Origin: an uncultured Flavobacteriales bacterium
GTDB taxonomy: Bacteria > Bacteroidota > Bacteroidia > Flavobacteriales_D > Sanyastnellaceae
Length of the DNA: 56,864 bases
Direction: 5' to 3'
NCBI GenBank assembly: GCA_938085425.1
Contig: CALKGQ010000016.1
Coordinates: 1-56,864, forward strand
In this document: in pieces, positions 25,511-34,242 of the stretch
How positions within the stretch are numbered: position 1 is the first letter of the stretch
How the letters are laid out: every line of letters begins with the position of its first letter
Position numbers and translations under genes: made by a program
Notes under the pieces: model-generated
What the model saw: the letters and a program-made list of their open reading frames with translations, nothing else
What the model was told of the DNA's origin: nothing
The model's database searches: none

Positions 25511-26518
25511 ATGATTCAAACAGACATCCTGATCATTGGTGCCGGTCCATGCGGACTCTTCACCGTCTTCGAAGCGGGCCTTCTGAAGCTTCGCTGCCAC
25601 CTCATTGATGCACTGCCCCAAGCCGGCGGACAGTGCTCTGAGATTTACCCCAAAAAGCCCATCTACGACATCCCCGCCTACCCATCGATTTTGGCTGGCG
25701 ACCTGGTGGACAAATTGATGGAACAAGCCGAGCCATTCAAGCCGGGGTTCACCTTGGGGGAAAGGGCGGAACGCATCGAGAAAGACGATGAGGATCAATT
25801 CGTCTTGACGACCAACCGAGGAACGGTCCACCGAGCGCCCGTCATTGCCATTGCTGGTGGTTTGGGGTGTTTTGAACCCCGAAAGCCACCCATTCACAAC
25901 TTGGCCCAATTCGAGGACCATGGAGTAGAGTACATCATCAAGGATCCGGAATTCTACCGCGACAAGAAGGTGGTGATCAGTGGTGGGGGGGACAGTGCCC
26001 TCGATTGGACCATTTTCTTGGCCGATGGGGTCGCGAGTGAGGTCACCTTGGTGCACCGTCGGACGGGGTTCCGTGGCCACTTGGACAGCGTCCAAAAGGT
26101 GATGGACTTGGCGGAGCAGGGCAAGGTCAAATTGTTGACCAACGCGGAGGTGGTGGGCACTGAAGGCCAAGGATCCTTGGAGACCTTGACCGTGAACCAC
26201 AAGGAACAAGGCGAGATGGTGCTGGAAACCGACCACTGGGTGCCCTTGTTTGGCTTGAGCCCCAAACTCGGTCCCATCGCCGACTGGAATCTGAACATCG
26301 GCAAAAACTCCATCGAGGTGGACACCTTCGACTACAGCACCAATGTTCCGGGCATCTATGCGATAGGGGACATCAACACCTATCCTGGCAAGCTCAAGTT
26401 GATTTTGTGCGGGTTCCACGAAGCCACCTTGATGGTGCAGAGTGCCTTCAAGCGGATTTACCCGGACAAGAATTTGGTCCTCAAATACACCACGGTGAAT
26501 GGCGTCGCTGGTTTTTAA
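25511..26518 (+). CDS. Ferredoxin--NADP(+) reductase, thioredoxin reductase-like type
   Basis: A 335-residue flavoprotein. ATG 25511 begins MIQTDILIIGAGPCGLFTVFEAG, the FAD-binding GxGxxG (about 8-13). A second dinucleotide site is KKVVISGGGDSALDWTIFL (about 154-172), and GIYAIGDINTYPGKLKLILCGFHEA (about 281-305) is the C-terminal FAD motif. The redox-active CxxC of thioredoxin reductase is absent, as in the YumC/TrxR-like FNR family. It passes electrons between NADPH and ferredoxin; the adjacent ferredoxin gene 9 nt downstream is the likely partner. Confidence 0.9.
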   Translation: MIQTDILIIGAGPCGLFTVFEAGLLKLRCHLIDALPQAGGQCSEIYPKKPIYDIPAYPSILAGDLVDKLMEQAEPFKPGFTLGERAERIEKDDEDQFVLTTNRGTVHRAPVIAIAGGLGCFEPRKPPIHNLAQFEDHGVEYIIKDPEFYRDKKVVISGGGDSALDWTIFLADGVASEVTLVHRRTGFRGHLDSVQKVMDLAEQGKVKLLTNAEVVGTEGQGSLETLTVNHKEQGEMVLETDHWVPLFGLSPKLGPIADWNLNIGKNSIEVDTFDYSTNVPGIYAIGDINTYPGKLKLILCGFHEATLMVQSAFKRIYPDKNLVLKYTTVNGVAGF

Positions 26519-26527
26519 CTTCGCCTC

Positions 26528-26848
26528 ATGAGCATGATCAAAGTCACCGTGGTCGACCGCGAAGGCGTGGCCCACGAATTGGATGCCCCCACCGACATGG
26601 GGATGAACATGATGGAGCTTTGCAAGAGCGCCGAACTCCCAGTAGAAGGCACTTGCGGAGGCATGGCCATGTGCGCTTCCTGCCACATGTACGTCACGAG
26701 TGACCATGTGTTGCCAGAGAAATCGGACGACGAAGAAGACATGCTGGACGAAGCGTTCCACGTCAACGACGAAAGCCGACTGGGTTGCCAAATCCATTTG
26801 GCCGATGCCCTTGAAGGCTTGGTGGTGAAGCTTGCCCCGGTAGGCTGA
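26528..26848 (+). CDS. 2Fe-2S ferredoxin, adrenodoxin type
   Basis: A 106-residue beta-grasp ferredoxin. The cluster ligands are in GTCGGMAMCASCHMYV (C-x5-C-x2-C, about 42-57) and a fourth Cys in RLGCQIH (about 88). The acidic stretch KSDDEEDMLDEAF matches the partner-binding helix of adrenodoxin-like ferredoxins. Electron carrier for Fe-S assembly or a monooxygenase; the reductase gene upstream is the probable donor. It converges with the PHP-type phosphatase gene, with 21 bp between stops and no obvious terminator. Confidence 0.92.
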   Translation: MSMIKVTVVDREGVAHELDAPTDMGMNMMELCKSAELPVEGTCGGMAMCASCHMYVTSDHVLPEKSDDEEDMLDEAFHVNDESRLGCQIHLADALEGLVVKLAPVG

Positions 26849-26869
26849 GCGCCTAGAATTCAGCTGGGG

Positions 26870-27652
26870 TCAATGGGCACCCAAGCCCAAATGCTGTGGG
26901 GCATCCGACTCCGCCCATTTGGCCAAGGTTCTCGAAGAGGTCAATGTGCCGAGGGCTTGGACATGGCGCATCCCATGGGCGTCAGAACACACGAAGGACA
27001 CCCAGCCTCGTTTCATGCAACGTGCGGCCATTTCCCTGGTTTCAGGCCCATAGGCGCCAGCAAGGGATGCAGCATTCACAGACATCCAACCTCCTCGTTC
27101 CCGCCAAAGTGTGAGCAATTCCTCGTCCTTGTGCAGGTAGGGATAACGCTCGCAATGTGCCAATAGAGGGGTGTATCCTTGGGTTTGTGCGACAAACATG
27201 GCTTCTTTCACGAGGTCTTTGGGAGGGGCTTGGTGGAACCCAAATTCCATCAAGACCAGGCGATGAGGCTTGCCATCCGGAATGCTGGTGCAGGGGAAGT
27301 CGAGGATGGGACCTTTGCGCAGGAGTTCCAACAAGTGGGGGTCCATCATGTATTCTGCGGCCAGCTTCAATTCCACTTGGATGCCGGAGGCTTTGGCTTC
27401 AGACTGGAAGGCGTCAAAGGCGGGCTGCAGGGTGCCGGGGGTGTTGGGATAGAGGTCGCTCATGACGTGGGGAGTCACCACCATGCCAGTGTAACCGAGG
27501 GCCTCCATCCCACGAAGCATGTCCAAGGCGTCTTCCATCGTCGCAGCCCCATCGTCCACGCCCGGTACGAGATGGCTGTGGACGTCCCACTTCCATTGTC
27601 CGAAGTCCACCAAGGCTCCGGAGGAAGGTTGCCATGGCCATTTCCAAGCCAT
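26870..27652 (-). CDS. CpsB/CapC-family (PHP domain) tyrosine-protein phosphatase
   Basis: A 260-residue PHP-fold metallophosphatase. Metal-binding motifs: WDVHSHLVPGVDDGA (about 21-35), TPHVMSDLYPNTP (about 60-72), LAHCERYP (about 165-172) and VCSDAHG (about 221-227). In this family (CpsB, YwqE) the enzyme dephosphorylates the tyrosine kinase that controls capsule polymerisation. No Wzc-like kinase is in the window. ATG 27652 overlaps the rmlB stop as TGATG and was chosen for that coupling; a 22-residue extension would start inside rmlB. Last gene of the nucleotide-sugar operon, fitting a control role in polysaccharide export. Confidence 0.85.
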   Translation of the reverse strand: MAWKWPWQPSSGALVDFGQWKWDVHSHLVPGVDDGAATMEDALDMLRGMEALGYTGMVVTPHVMSDLYPNTPGTLQPAFDAFQSEAKASGIQVELKLAAEYMMDPHLLELLRKGPILDFPCTSIPDGKPHRLVLMEFGFHQAPPKDLVKEAMFVAQTQGYTPLLAHCERYPYLHKDEELLTLWRERGGWMSVNAASLAGAYGPETREMAARCMKRGWVSFVCSDAHGMRHVQALGTLTSSRTLAKWAESDAPQHLGLGAH

Positions 27653-28749
27653 CAGCGCTTGTCGTAATGTTTTGCGTAGTACTGTTGGTAGTCCCCAGAG
27701 GTGACCTCCTCCATCCACGAAGCGTTCTCCAAGTACCAGTCCACCGTATGCGACAACCCCTCCTCAAAGGTGACAGAAGGCTTCCATCCCAATCGGGATG
27801 CCAAATGCGAGGCGTCGATGGCGTAACGCATGTCGTGTCCCGCCCGGTCCTTCACAAAGGTGATGAGTCCAAGCGAATGGCCCTTGGTCCTGCCCAATCG
27901 GCTGTCCACCAAGTCGATGAGCTTGTGCACAAGGTCAATGTTCCGCCATTCGTTGAGGCCTCCAATGTTGTAGGTGTCGCCCACCCAACCTCTTTGCAGG
28001 ATGACGTCCATGGCCGCAGCATGGTCTTCCACCCACAGCCAATCTCGGATGTTGATGCCTTCTCCATAGATGGGCAGGGGGCGACCATCCACAATGTTCC
28101 GGATCATCAACGGGATCAGTTTCTCAGGAAATTGATGCGACCCGTAGTTGTTGGAACAGTTGGAAATGACCGTTGGCAGGCCATAAGTGTGATGGTACGC
28201 CCGCACCACGTGGTCGCTCGATGCCTTGGAAGCACTGTACGGCGACCGTGGGTCGTAGGCGGTGGTTTCGGAAAAAAGGCCTTCCTGTCCCAAGGATCCA
28301 TACACTTCGTCGGTGCTGACATGGTAGAACAAGGCCGTCTCCATGCAGCCACGGCGCGTCCATGACTCTTTGGCGGCATGCAACAAAGCCGCAGTCCCCA
28401 AGATGTTCGTTTCCAGAAAGGCCAGTGGTTCGTCGATGCTTCTGTCCACATGGCTTTCTGCCGCCAAGTGCAGGACCGCGTCAAATCCATGGGCTTCGAA
28501 CAATTTGTCGAGCAATGCCCGGTCTTGGATGTCCCCCTTGACAAAATGAAGATGGGCGTGGTCTTCCACGTCCTTCAAATTGGCGAGGTTGCCGGCATAG
28601 GTCAGGGCGTCCAAGTTCACCACCTTCGTGTTGGGGTGGGTCCGAAGCAGACGCCGGATCACATGGGACCCGATGAACCCCGCTCCTCCCGTGACGAGGA
28701 TGGACTGGAAGGAGCGCGTCTCCTTGGGGGGCTGTGGTGCAGTGGTCAT
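27652..28749 (-). CDS. rmlB: dTDP-glucose 4,6-dehydratase
   Basis: A 365-residue extended SDR. ILVTGGAGFIGSHVIRRLL (about 17-35) binds NAD, LAAESHVDRSID (about 94-105) is typical of RmlB, STDEVYGSLG (about 147) holds the catalytic Thr-Asp-Glu, and YSASKASSD (about 171) the Tyr/Lys pair. DWLWVEDHAAAMDVILQRG is the substrate loop. It converts dTDP-glucose to dTDP-4-keto-6-deoxyglucose. ATG 28749 is preferred over a TTG at 28776. rmlA, rmlC and rmlD are not in this window, so the product may feed other deoxysugars or use genes elsewhere. Confidence 0.9.
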   Translation of the reverse strand: MTTAPQPPKETRSFQSILVTGGAGFIGSHVIRRLLRTHPNTKVVNLDALTYAGNLANLKDVEDHAHLHFVKGDIQDRALLDKLFEAHGFDAVLHLAAESHVDRSIDEPLAFLETNILGTAALLHAAKESWTRRGCMETALFYHVSTDEVYGSLGQEGLFSETTAYDPRSPYSASKASSDHVVRAYHHTYGLPTVISNCSNNYGSHQFPEKLIPLMIRNIVDGRPLPIYGEGINIRDWLWVEDHAAAMDVILQRGWVGDTYNIGGLNEWRNIDLVHKLIDLVDSRLGRTKGHSLGLITFVKDRAGHDMRYAIDASHLASRLGWKPSVTFEEGLSHTVDWYLENASWMEEVTSGDYQQYYAKHYDKR

Positions 28750-28763
28750 GTTGGGAAGGTCGT

Positions 28764-30068
28764 TCAGAGGCTCCAATAGTCCAAGTCTCCGGTTTTGCCC
28801 CGAAAGACCCCTTTGACATCGACCACGGTGCCTTGTCCATTTTTCAATAGGTGCTTGAAATCATGGGCTTCGAATCCCGCGTATTCAGCGTGGTTCACCG
28901 CAGCGATGATGGCATCGTAGCCCCCAGGTTTTGCTTCTGCCGACATGGTGAGGCCGTATTCTTCTTGCACTTCAGCGGGGTTGGCTTGGGGGTCGACAAT
29001 GTCGATTTGGACGTGGAAGGACTCCAATTCGCGAATCACATCGATGACCTTGGTGTTCCGGATGTCGGAAACGTTTTCCTTGAAGGTCAACCCCATCACC
29101 AACACCCGGGCCTCCAGTGGATTGATGTCCCGGGCCAAGAGCCTTTTGACGGTTTGCTTGCCCACATAAAAGCCCATGCTGTCGTTGACGTAGCGGCCAC
29201 TGTTGATGACGCGGGCATGGTACCCCAATTTGTTGGCTTTCCAAGTCAAGTAGTAGGGGTCGATGCCGATGCAATGCCCACCCACAAGCCCTGGCTGGAA
29301 CTTCAAGAAGTTCCATTTCGTGCCCGCCGCTTCGAGCACTTCAAAGGTGTTGATGCCCACCTTGTTGAAAATGATGCTCAGTTCATTGACAAGGGCGATG
29401 TTGACATCGCGCTGGGTGTTTTCGATGATTTTGGACGCCTCCGCCACGCGGATGCTGCTCGCCCTGTGGATGCCTGCAGCGACGACCATGTCATAGGTTT
29501 GGGCCACGGTGTCCAATGTGCGCTCGTCGCTCGCGCCCACCACCTTGACGATGGTCTCGATGGTGTTGACTTTGTCTCCTGGATTGATGCGCTCAGGACT
29601 GTAGCCCACAAAGAAATCGACCCCCATTTGGAGCCCGCTTTCTTGCTCAAGCACTGGCACACAGTCCTCCTCTGTGCATCCGGGGTACACCGTGCTTTCG
29701 TACACCACAATGTCCCCGGGCTTGAGGGCCTTGCCCACCGTGCGCGAAGCGGCCAGCAACGGCCCAAGATCTGGGGCATGGCTGGCGTGGATGGGGGTGG
29801 GCACCGCCACGATGTGGAATTGCGCGGCTTTCAGGTCTTCGGCGTCGTGGGTGAAGGTGATGTCCCTGTCGAGGAAGCCTTCAGCCGGAACCTCTTCAGA
29901 GGGATCTTCCCCCTGCTTCATCATGTCCACACGTCCCTTGTGGATGTCAAACCCCACGACCCTCAAGTGTTTGGCAAAGGCCAATGCAATGGGCAATCCG
30001 ACATAGCCCAATCCCACCACAGACATGGTGGCTTCTTTGGATTTCAAACGATCGAGCAATGGGGTCAT
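28764..30068 (-). CDS. UDP-N-acetylhexosamine 6-dehydrogenase (WbpA/TviB-like nucleotide sugar dehydrogenase)
   Basis: A 434-residue UDP-glucose/GDP-mannose dehydrogenase-family enzyme. MSVVGLGYVGLPIALAFAK (about 15-33) is the NAD site, VVYESTVYPGCTEE (about 120-133) the middle motif, and PGLVGGHCIGIDPYYL (about 256-271) contains the catalytic Cys. The GGHCIGxDPYYL form and MGLTFKENVSDIRNTK are typical of the WbpA/WbpO/TviB branch, which oxidises UDP-GlcNAc or UDP-GalNAc to the uronic acid, rather than Ugd. It overlaps the acetyltransferase gene by ATGA. Together with the WbpD- and WbpE-like neighbours it points to an acetamido-amino uronic acid. Confidence 0.85.
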   Translation of the reverse strand: MTPLLDRLKSKEATMSVVGLGYVGLPIALAFAKHLRVVGFDIHKGRVDMMKQGEDPSEEVPAEGFLDRDITFTHDAEDLKAAQFHIVAVPTPIHASHAPDLGPLLAASRTVGKALKPGDIVVYESTVYPGCTEEDCVPVLEQESGLQMGVDFFVGYSPERINPGDKVNTIETIVKVVGASDERTLDTVAQTYDMVVAAGIHRASSIRVAEASKIIENTQRDVNIALVNELSIIFNKVGINTFEVLEAAGTKWNFLKFQPGLVGGHCIGIDPYYLTWKANKLGYHARVINSGRYVNDSMGFYVGKQTVKRLLARDINPLEARVLVMGLTFKENVSDIRNTKVIDVIRELESFHVQIDIVDPQANPAEVQEEYGLTMSAEAKPGGYDAIIAAVNHAEYAGFEAHDFKHLLKNGQGTVVDVKGVFRGKTGDLDYWSL

Positions 30069-30655
30069 AGCAAAGTCAATTGATGGTCAATGAGTCGATA
30101 GGATTGTCCGGATGTGGGGCATGTGGCCATTCCTTTGGGGTCCAATAGGAGCTTTTCTCCATGGGCAGACATCCATCCGGCTGGGACGGCAGGCACGCCG
30201 GCGACGATGCCGAATTGGGGGACGTCCTTGGTCACCACAGCCCCTGCAGCCACGAAGCAATGCTCCCCGAGGGTCACGCCACATCGAATGGTGGCATTGG
30301 CCCCAACGGTGGCTCCTTTCCTCACAAGGGTGGTTTCGTAGGCATGGCTTCGGTCCACGGCGCTGCGTGGGTTGCGCACATTGGTGAACACACAAGAGGG
30401 GCCCAGAAAGACATCGTCTTCGAGGATCAATCCTTCGTAAAGGCTCACATTGTTTTGGATTTTCACCCGCTGACCGATGCGTACCCCCTTCGCGACAAAG
30501 GTGTTTTGTCCTAGGCTCGAATTGGCCCCCACCGTGGCGCCCGGCATGATGTGGCTGAAGTGCCACACTTTGCTTCCTGCCTCAAGCACAGCGCCAGCGT
30601 CCACCACTGCCGTAGGGTGGACAAAAGCAGAAGGATGGACGTTGTCAGGTGTCAT
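30065..30655 (-). CDS. Left-handed beta-helix N-acetyltransferase (WbpD/WlbB-like)
   Basis: A 196-residue hexapeptide-repeat acyltransferase: repeated turns such as [20 protein letters not shown], the loop [13 protein letters not shown] (about 90-102) and the terminal [21 protein letters not shown] (about 142-162). This arrangement matches WbpD/WlbB, which acetylates the 3-amino group of UDP-2-acetamido-3-amino-uronate using acetyl-CoA. It overlaps the genes on both sides by ATGA. The neighbourhood supports this role; a related sugar acetyltransferase (QdtC/FdtC-like) is the alternative. Confidence 0.82.
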   Translation of the reverse strand: MTPDNVHPSAFVHPTAVVDAGAVLEAGSKVWHFSHIMPGATVGANSSLGQNTFVAKGVRIGQRVKIQNNVSLYEGLILEDDVFLGPSCVFTNVRNPRSAVDRSHAYETTLVRKGATVGANATIRCGVTLGEHCFVAAGAVVTKDVPQFGIVAGVPAVPAGWMSAHGEKLLLDPKGMATCPTSGQSYRLIDHQLTLL

Positions 30656-31674
30656 CGGGTCGTGAAGGATTCGAAGTCTTTGTGTTCACTGCGGTGAAGG
30701 TCCTCTTCACTCAAGCCCTTGAAGTACGCATAGGTCAGTTGAAGACCTTCGGCCCTGGAGACTTTGGGCGTCCAGCCAAGCACTTCTTTCGCACGTCCGA
30801 TGTCCGGGCGCCTTTGCTTGGGGTCGTTTTCCGGCAATGCCCTTGCAACGACTTCGACGGTCGCACCAGTCAGGTCAAGAATCTCTTGGGCGAATTCACC
30901 AATGGTGATTTCATCTGGATTGCCAATGTTGACGGGCCGCGTTTCCTCACTGAAGTGAAGCCGCACGATGCCTTCGACCAAATCATCCACATAGCAAAAG
31001 CTTCTGGTTTGGGACCCATCCCCAAAAACAGTGAGGGGTTCCCCACGAAGGGCTTGGCCGATGAAGGCGGGCAAGACCCGCCCGTCGTTCAAGCGCATCC
31101 TGGGGCCGTACGTGTTGAAGATGCGCACAATGCGCGTTTCCAGCCCGTGAAAGGTGTGGTACGCCATGGTGATGGCCTCTTGGAACCTTTTGGCCTCATC
31201 GTACACTCCTCTTGGCCCCACAGTGTTGACATGGCCCCAATAGTCTTCGTGTTGGGGATGGACTTCGGGGTCGCCATAAATTTCACTTGTGGAGGCGATG
31301 GTGATTCGGGCCCCTTTCGCCTTGGCCAAACCCAAGCACCGGTGCACCCCAATCGACCCGACTTTGAGGGTTTGGATTGGGATTTTCAGGTAATCGATAG
31401 GGCTGGCTGGCGAGGCAAAATGGAGGATGTGGTCGAGTGGACCACTGACGTGGATGAACTCCGTGACGTCTTGGTGCACAAAGGTGAAATTGGGCAAGGA
31501 CAACAGGTGCTCAATGTTGCGCATGTCGCCTGTGATCAGGTTGTCCATGGCGATGACATCCAACCCATCTTTTGTGAATCGGTCGCACAAATGGGATCCC
31601 AAGAATCCCGCTGCACCCGTGATCAAAACCCGCTCTGCGCGTCCCTCATGTGTGGAAGCCTGATTTGTGCTCAT
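30652..31674 (-). CDS. UDP-glucuronate decarboxylase (UDP-xylose synthase) family SDR
   Basis: A 340-residue extended [21 protein letters not shown] (about 16-33) is the NAD site. [24 protein letters not shown] (about 84-107) is the hallmark stretch of UXS enzymes, [15 protein letters not shown] (about 127) and YDEAKR (about 158-163) hold the catalytic residues, and [10 protein letters not shown] follows. It converts UDP-glucuronate to UDP-xylose (or 4-keto-xylose). The ugd gene immediately upstream supplies UDP-glucuronate, and the two overlap by ATGA, so both steps are made together. Confidence 0.9.
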   Translation of the reverse strand: MSTNQASTHEGRAERVLITGAAGFLGSHLCDRFTKDGLDVIAMDNLITGDMRNIEHLLSLPNFTFVHQDVTEFIHVSGPLDHILHFASPASPIDYLKIPIQTLKVGSIGVHRCLGLAKAKGARITIASTSEIYGDPEVHPQHEDYWGHVNTVGPRGVYDEAKRFQEAITMAYHTFHGLETRIVRIFNTYGPRMRLNDGRVLPAFIGQALRGEPLTVFGDGSQTRSFCYVDDLVEGIVRLHFSEETRPVNIGNPDEITIGEFAQEILDLTGATVEVVARALPENDPKQRRPDIGRAKEVLGWTPKVSRAEGLQLTYAYFKGLSEEDLHRSEHKDFESFTTR

Positions 31675-32990
31675 GACGACATGTCTTGTGCGGAACGTCC
31701 AATGCTCCGGTACGTCCAGCCCATTCGGGCAAGTTTGGAAGGTTCGTACAGGTTCCTGCCGTCAAAGATGACTTTCCCCTTCATGCGCGCCTCCATGTCG
31801 TCAAAGTCGGGGGTGCGGAATGCAGCCCACTCGGTGCAAATCAAGAGGCAGTCCGCGTCGACGATGGCGTCCATGGCCCTGTCGGCGTATTGGATGCGGT
31901 CGCCCACCCGTTCGCGGACGTTGTCCATGGCTTCCGGGTCGAAGGCCACCACCTCAGCGCCTGCTGCCGTCAAAGCTTCCACCATGTAGAGGGCAGGAGC
32001 CTCCCGAATGTCGTCGGTTTCAGGTTTGAAGGCCAACCCCCAAAGGGCCACTTTGATGCCGTTCAAGTCGCCTCCAAAATGTTCCTGCATGGGATGGAAG
32101 AGCCTTGTTTTTTGCGCTTCATTGACAGCCATCACACTCTCAAGAATTTGGAAGGAATGCCCAGCATCGGCCCCACTTTTGTGCAGGGCCTGCACGTCCT
32201 TCGGAAAGCAGCTTCCCCCGTACCCCATGCCAGGGAAGAGGAAGCGTGGCCCAATCCGTGTGTCCGTGCCCATGCCGCGTCGCACCATGTCGACATCAGC
32301 GCCCACCAATTCGCAGAAATTGGCCACCTCGTTCATGAAGGTGATTTTGGTGGCAAGGAAAGAGTTGGCGGCGTATTTGGTGAGTTCAGCACTGCGTTCA
32401 TCCATGAAGATCAATGGATTGCCCTGACGCACAAATGGCTTGTAGAGTTCTTCCATCAATTGACGGCCTCGCTCGCTGGAACCACCTACCACGATGCGGT
32501 CGGGTTTCATGAAGTCGTCGATGGCAAACCCTTCACGCAAGAATTCTGGATTGGAAACAACGTCAAAATCGACAGAGGCATGGGCCGAGATGGCCTCCCT
32601 GACTTTGTCGGCGGTGCCAACGGGGACGGTACTCTTGTCCACCACGACCTTGTAGGACTCCATGATATGACCAAGTTCTTGGGCCACGCCAAGCACGTAG
32701 CGAAGGTCGGCAGAGCCATCTTCGTCGGGCGGGGTTGGAAGGGCCAAGAAAACGATGTCTGCATGGTCCACGGCTTCCTTGAGGTGGGTGGTGAAATGCA
32801 GTCGTCCTGCGCCGATGTTCCTGTGGAACAAGGTGTCCAAATTGGGCTCGTAGATTGGCACTTGGCCCTGTTTCATGGCCTCGACCTTCGCCTCATCGAT
32901 GTCCACACAGATGACGTGGTTGCCCGTCTCTGCGAGACAAGTTCCGGTGACGAGGCCGACATATCCGGTGCCTACAACTGCAATGTTCAT
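31671..32990 (-). CDS. ugd: UDP-glucose 6-dehydrogenase
   Basis: A 439-residue enzyme converting UDP-glucose to UDP-glucuronate with two NAD+. [20 protein letters not shown] (1-20) is the NAD motif, [13 protein letters not shown] (about 117-129) and [14 protein letters not shown] (about 147-160) are conserved, and [17 protein letters not shown] (about 253-269) holds the catalytic Cys. [18 protein letters not shown] is the C-terminal domain motif. It lies 36 nt after the aminotransferase stop and overlaps the UDP-xylose synthase by ATGA. Confidence 0.95.
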   Translation of the reverse strand: MNIAVVGTGYVGLVTGTCLAETGNHVICVDIDEAKVEAMKQGQVPIYEPNLDTLFHRNIGAGRLHFTTHLKEAVDHADIVFLALPTPPDEDGSADLRYVLGVAQELGHIMESYKVVVDKSTVPVGTADKVREAISAHASVDFDVVSNPEFLREGFAIDDFMKPDRIVVGGSSERGRQLMEELYKPFVRQGNPLIFMDERSAELTKYAANSFLATKITFMNEVANFCELVGADVDMVRRGMGTDTRIGPRFLFPGMGYGGSCFPKDVQALHKSGADAGHSFQILESVMAVNEAQKTRLFHPMQEHFGGDLNGIKVALWGLAFKPETDDIREAPALYMVEALTAAGAEVVAFDPEAMDNVRERVGDRIQYADRAMDAIVDADCLLICTEWAAFRTPDFDDMEARMKGKVIFDGRNLYEPSKLARMGWTYRSIGRSAQDMSS

Positions 32991-33026
32991 GAATCGTGTC
33001 GTGTTGTGAATGCGCCACAGCGCGGG

Positions 33027-34208
33027 TCAAGTGGACCGCAAAAGTCCGAAAAGTTTGTCAACCACGCGCGTTTGCATGGCATCGGTCAATTCTGTGTGCA
33101 TGGGCAAGGCCAAAATGCGCTCCGCTGCGTCATGGGCATGGGGCGTGCCATGCTCTACCACTTTCGCTTCCGAGCCAAAGGCGGGCTGCGCAGAGAGGGG
33201 CGTGGGGTAGTAGACCGCGGTGGGGATGCCAGCCTCCAGAAGTTGGGCCTGGAGCCTCTTTCGGTCCGTGCCAGTGGGCAGCCGCAGGCAATACTGATGA
33301 AAGGTGTGGCTGCTTTTGGGGTCACGCATCGGAAGGGCCATGGGCATCGGCTGAATGTTCAACTGCGCTTCGATCAAACGGTCGTAGCCGTCGGCGGCAC
33401 TGCGTCTGCGTGCAATCAGGTCCGACCAATGCTTGAGTTTGACCCGAAGGAAGGCGGCTTGAAGGCCATCCAGCCTTGAATTCACGCCCAGTTCGAGGTG
33501 GTGGTATTTCTTCACAGCCCCGTGGTTGGCGAGGCGACGTACGCGCTCCGCAAGTTGGTCATCCTTGGTCAAGACCGCTCCTCCATCGCCCAATGCCCCG
33601 AGGTTTTTGCTGGGGAAAAAGCTCGTGGTCCCGACAATGCCCATCATGCCGGCATCGCCTTGGTGCCGTTCCCCGCACCATTGGGCGCCGAGGCTCTGCG
33701 CGTTGTCTTCGACCAAGTGCAGCCCATGCTCTTCCGCCCAAGGCAGGAGTTCATCCATTGGGGCACATTGGCCAAACAAATGCACCACCATGACCGCTTT
33801 GGTTCTGCTGGAACGCGCGGCTTCAGCTGAGATGGGGTCCAATTGAAAGGTCTCGGGATGGATGTCGGCAAACACAGGGGTGGCGCCGACTTCCATCACC
33901 ACCTCCGCCGTGGAGATGAAAGAGAAATCGGGGACGATCACCTCATCTCCTGGCCCCACGTCAAGCGCACGAAGCGCAAGCGCCAGCGCATCGGTCCCGT
34001 TGCCGCAACCCACGGCTTGACCCGACAATTTCAAGGTTGCGCAGAGTTCCTTCTCAAAGGCCTCGACCTGCTGGCCGCGGATGAAGCCCGAGGTGGCCAG
34101 CACCTCGTCCATGGCCCGGTCCAATTCGGGGCGCAGGCGGGCATGAAGGCCGCCGAGGTCGACCATGTGGATGGTGTCTTGGGTTGGATGGGACGGGGTC
34201 TGGTGCAT
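33027..34208 (-). CDS. DegT/DnrJ/EryC1/StrS sugar aminotransferase (WbpE-like)
   Basis: A 393-residue PLP enzyme and first gene of the minus-strand operon. GCGNGTDALALAL (about 67-79) binds PLP phosphate, EDNAQSLGA (about 168-176) has the PLP-contacting Asp, and SFFPSKNLGALGDGGAV (about 196-212) contains the Schiff-base Lys. The sequence around MVDLGG, SGFIRGQQVEAFEKEL and ATPVFADIHPETFQLDP resembles WbpE, which transfers an amino group to C3 of a UDP-keto-uronate. I chose the ATG at 34208 because a TATCTTCG box ends 9 nt upstream; an internal ATG at 34166 is possible. A partner WbpB-like dehydrogenase was not found here. Confidence 0.87.
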   Translation of the reverse strand: MHQTPSHPTQDTIHMVDLGGLHARLRPELDRAMDEVLATSGFIRGQQVEAFEKELCATLKLSGQAVGCGNGTDALALALRALDVGPGDEVIVPDFSFISTAEVVMEVGATPVFADIHPETFQLDPISAEAARSSRTKAVMVVHLFGQCAPMDELLPWAEEHGLHLVEDNAQSLGAQWCGERHQGDAGMMGIVGTTSFFPSKNLGALGDGGAVLTKDDQLAERVRRLANHGAVKKYHHLELGVNSRLDGLQAAFLRVKLKHWSDLIARRRSAADGYDRLIEAQLNIQPMPMALPMRDPKSSHTFHQYCLRLPTGTDRKRLQAQLLEAGIPTAVYYPTPLSAQPAFGSEAKVVEHGTPHAHDAAERILALPMHTELTDAMQTRVVDKLFGLLRST

Positions 34209-34217
34209 CGCAGAAGG

Positions 34218-34225
34218 CGAAGATA
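34218..34225 (-). promoter_or_regulatory. -7 promoter box of the nucleotide-sugar operon
   Basis: TATCTTCG on the minus strand, identical to the tatD box, ends 9 nt before the aminotransferase ATG. It is 5 bp from the opposite-strand box at 34231-34238, a second back-to-back pair. Confidence 0.5.
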
Positions 34226-34230
34226 GCCCT

Positions 34231-34238
34231 TACCTTGG
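34231..34238 (+). promoter_or_regulatory. -7 promoter box, 4 nt before the OMP-like gene
   Basis: TACCTTGG (7 of 8 to TAnnTTTG) is followed by CCGG and then ATG at 34243. Probable leaderless transcript. Confidence 0.5.
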
Positions 34239-34242
34239 CCGG

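Noticed and set aside
26849-26869. Terminator between the convergent ferredoxin and phosphatase genes
   Set aside because: The 21-bp gap has no inverted repeat or T tract.
31686-33479. Long open frame antisense to ugd and the aminotransferase
   Set aside because: The opposite strand encodes complete, recognisable enzymes across the whole stretch. Long antisense frames are expected in GC-rich coding DNA, and this one shows no family motif. The same applies to 28851-30083 (plus) and 25406-26797 (minus).
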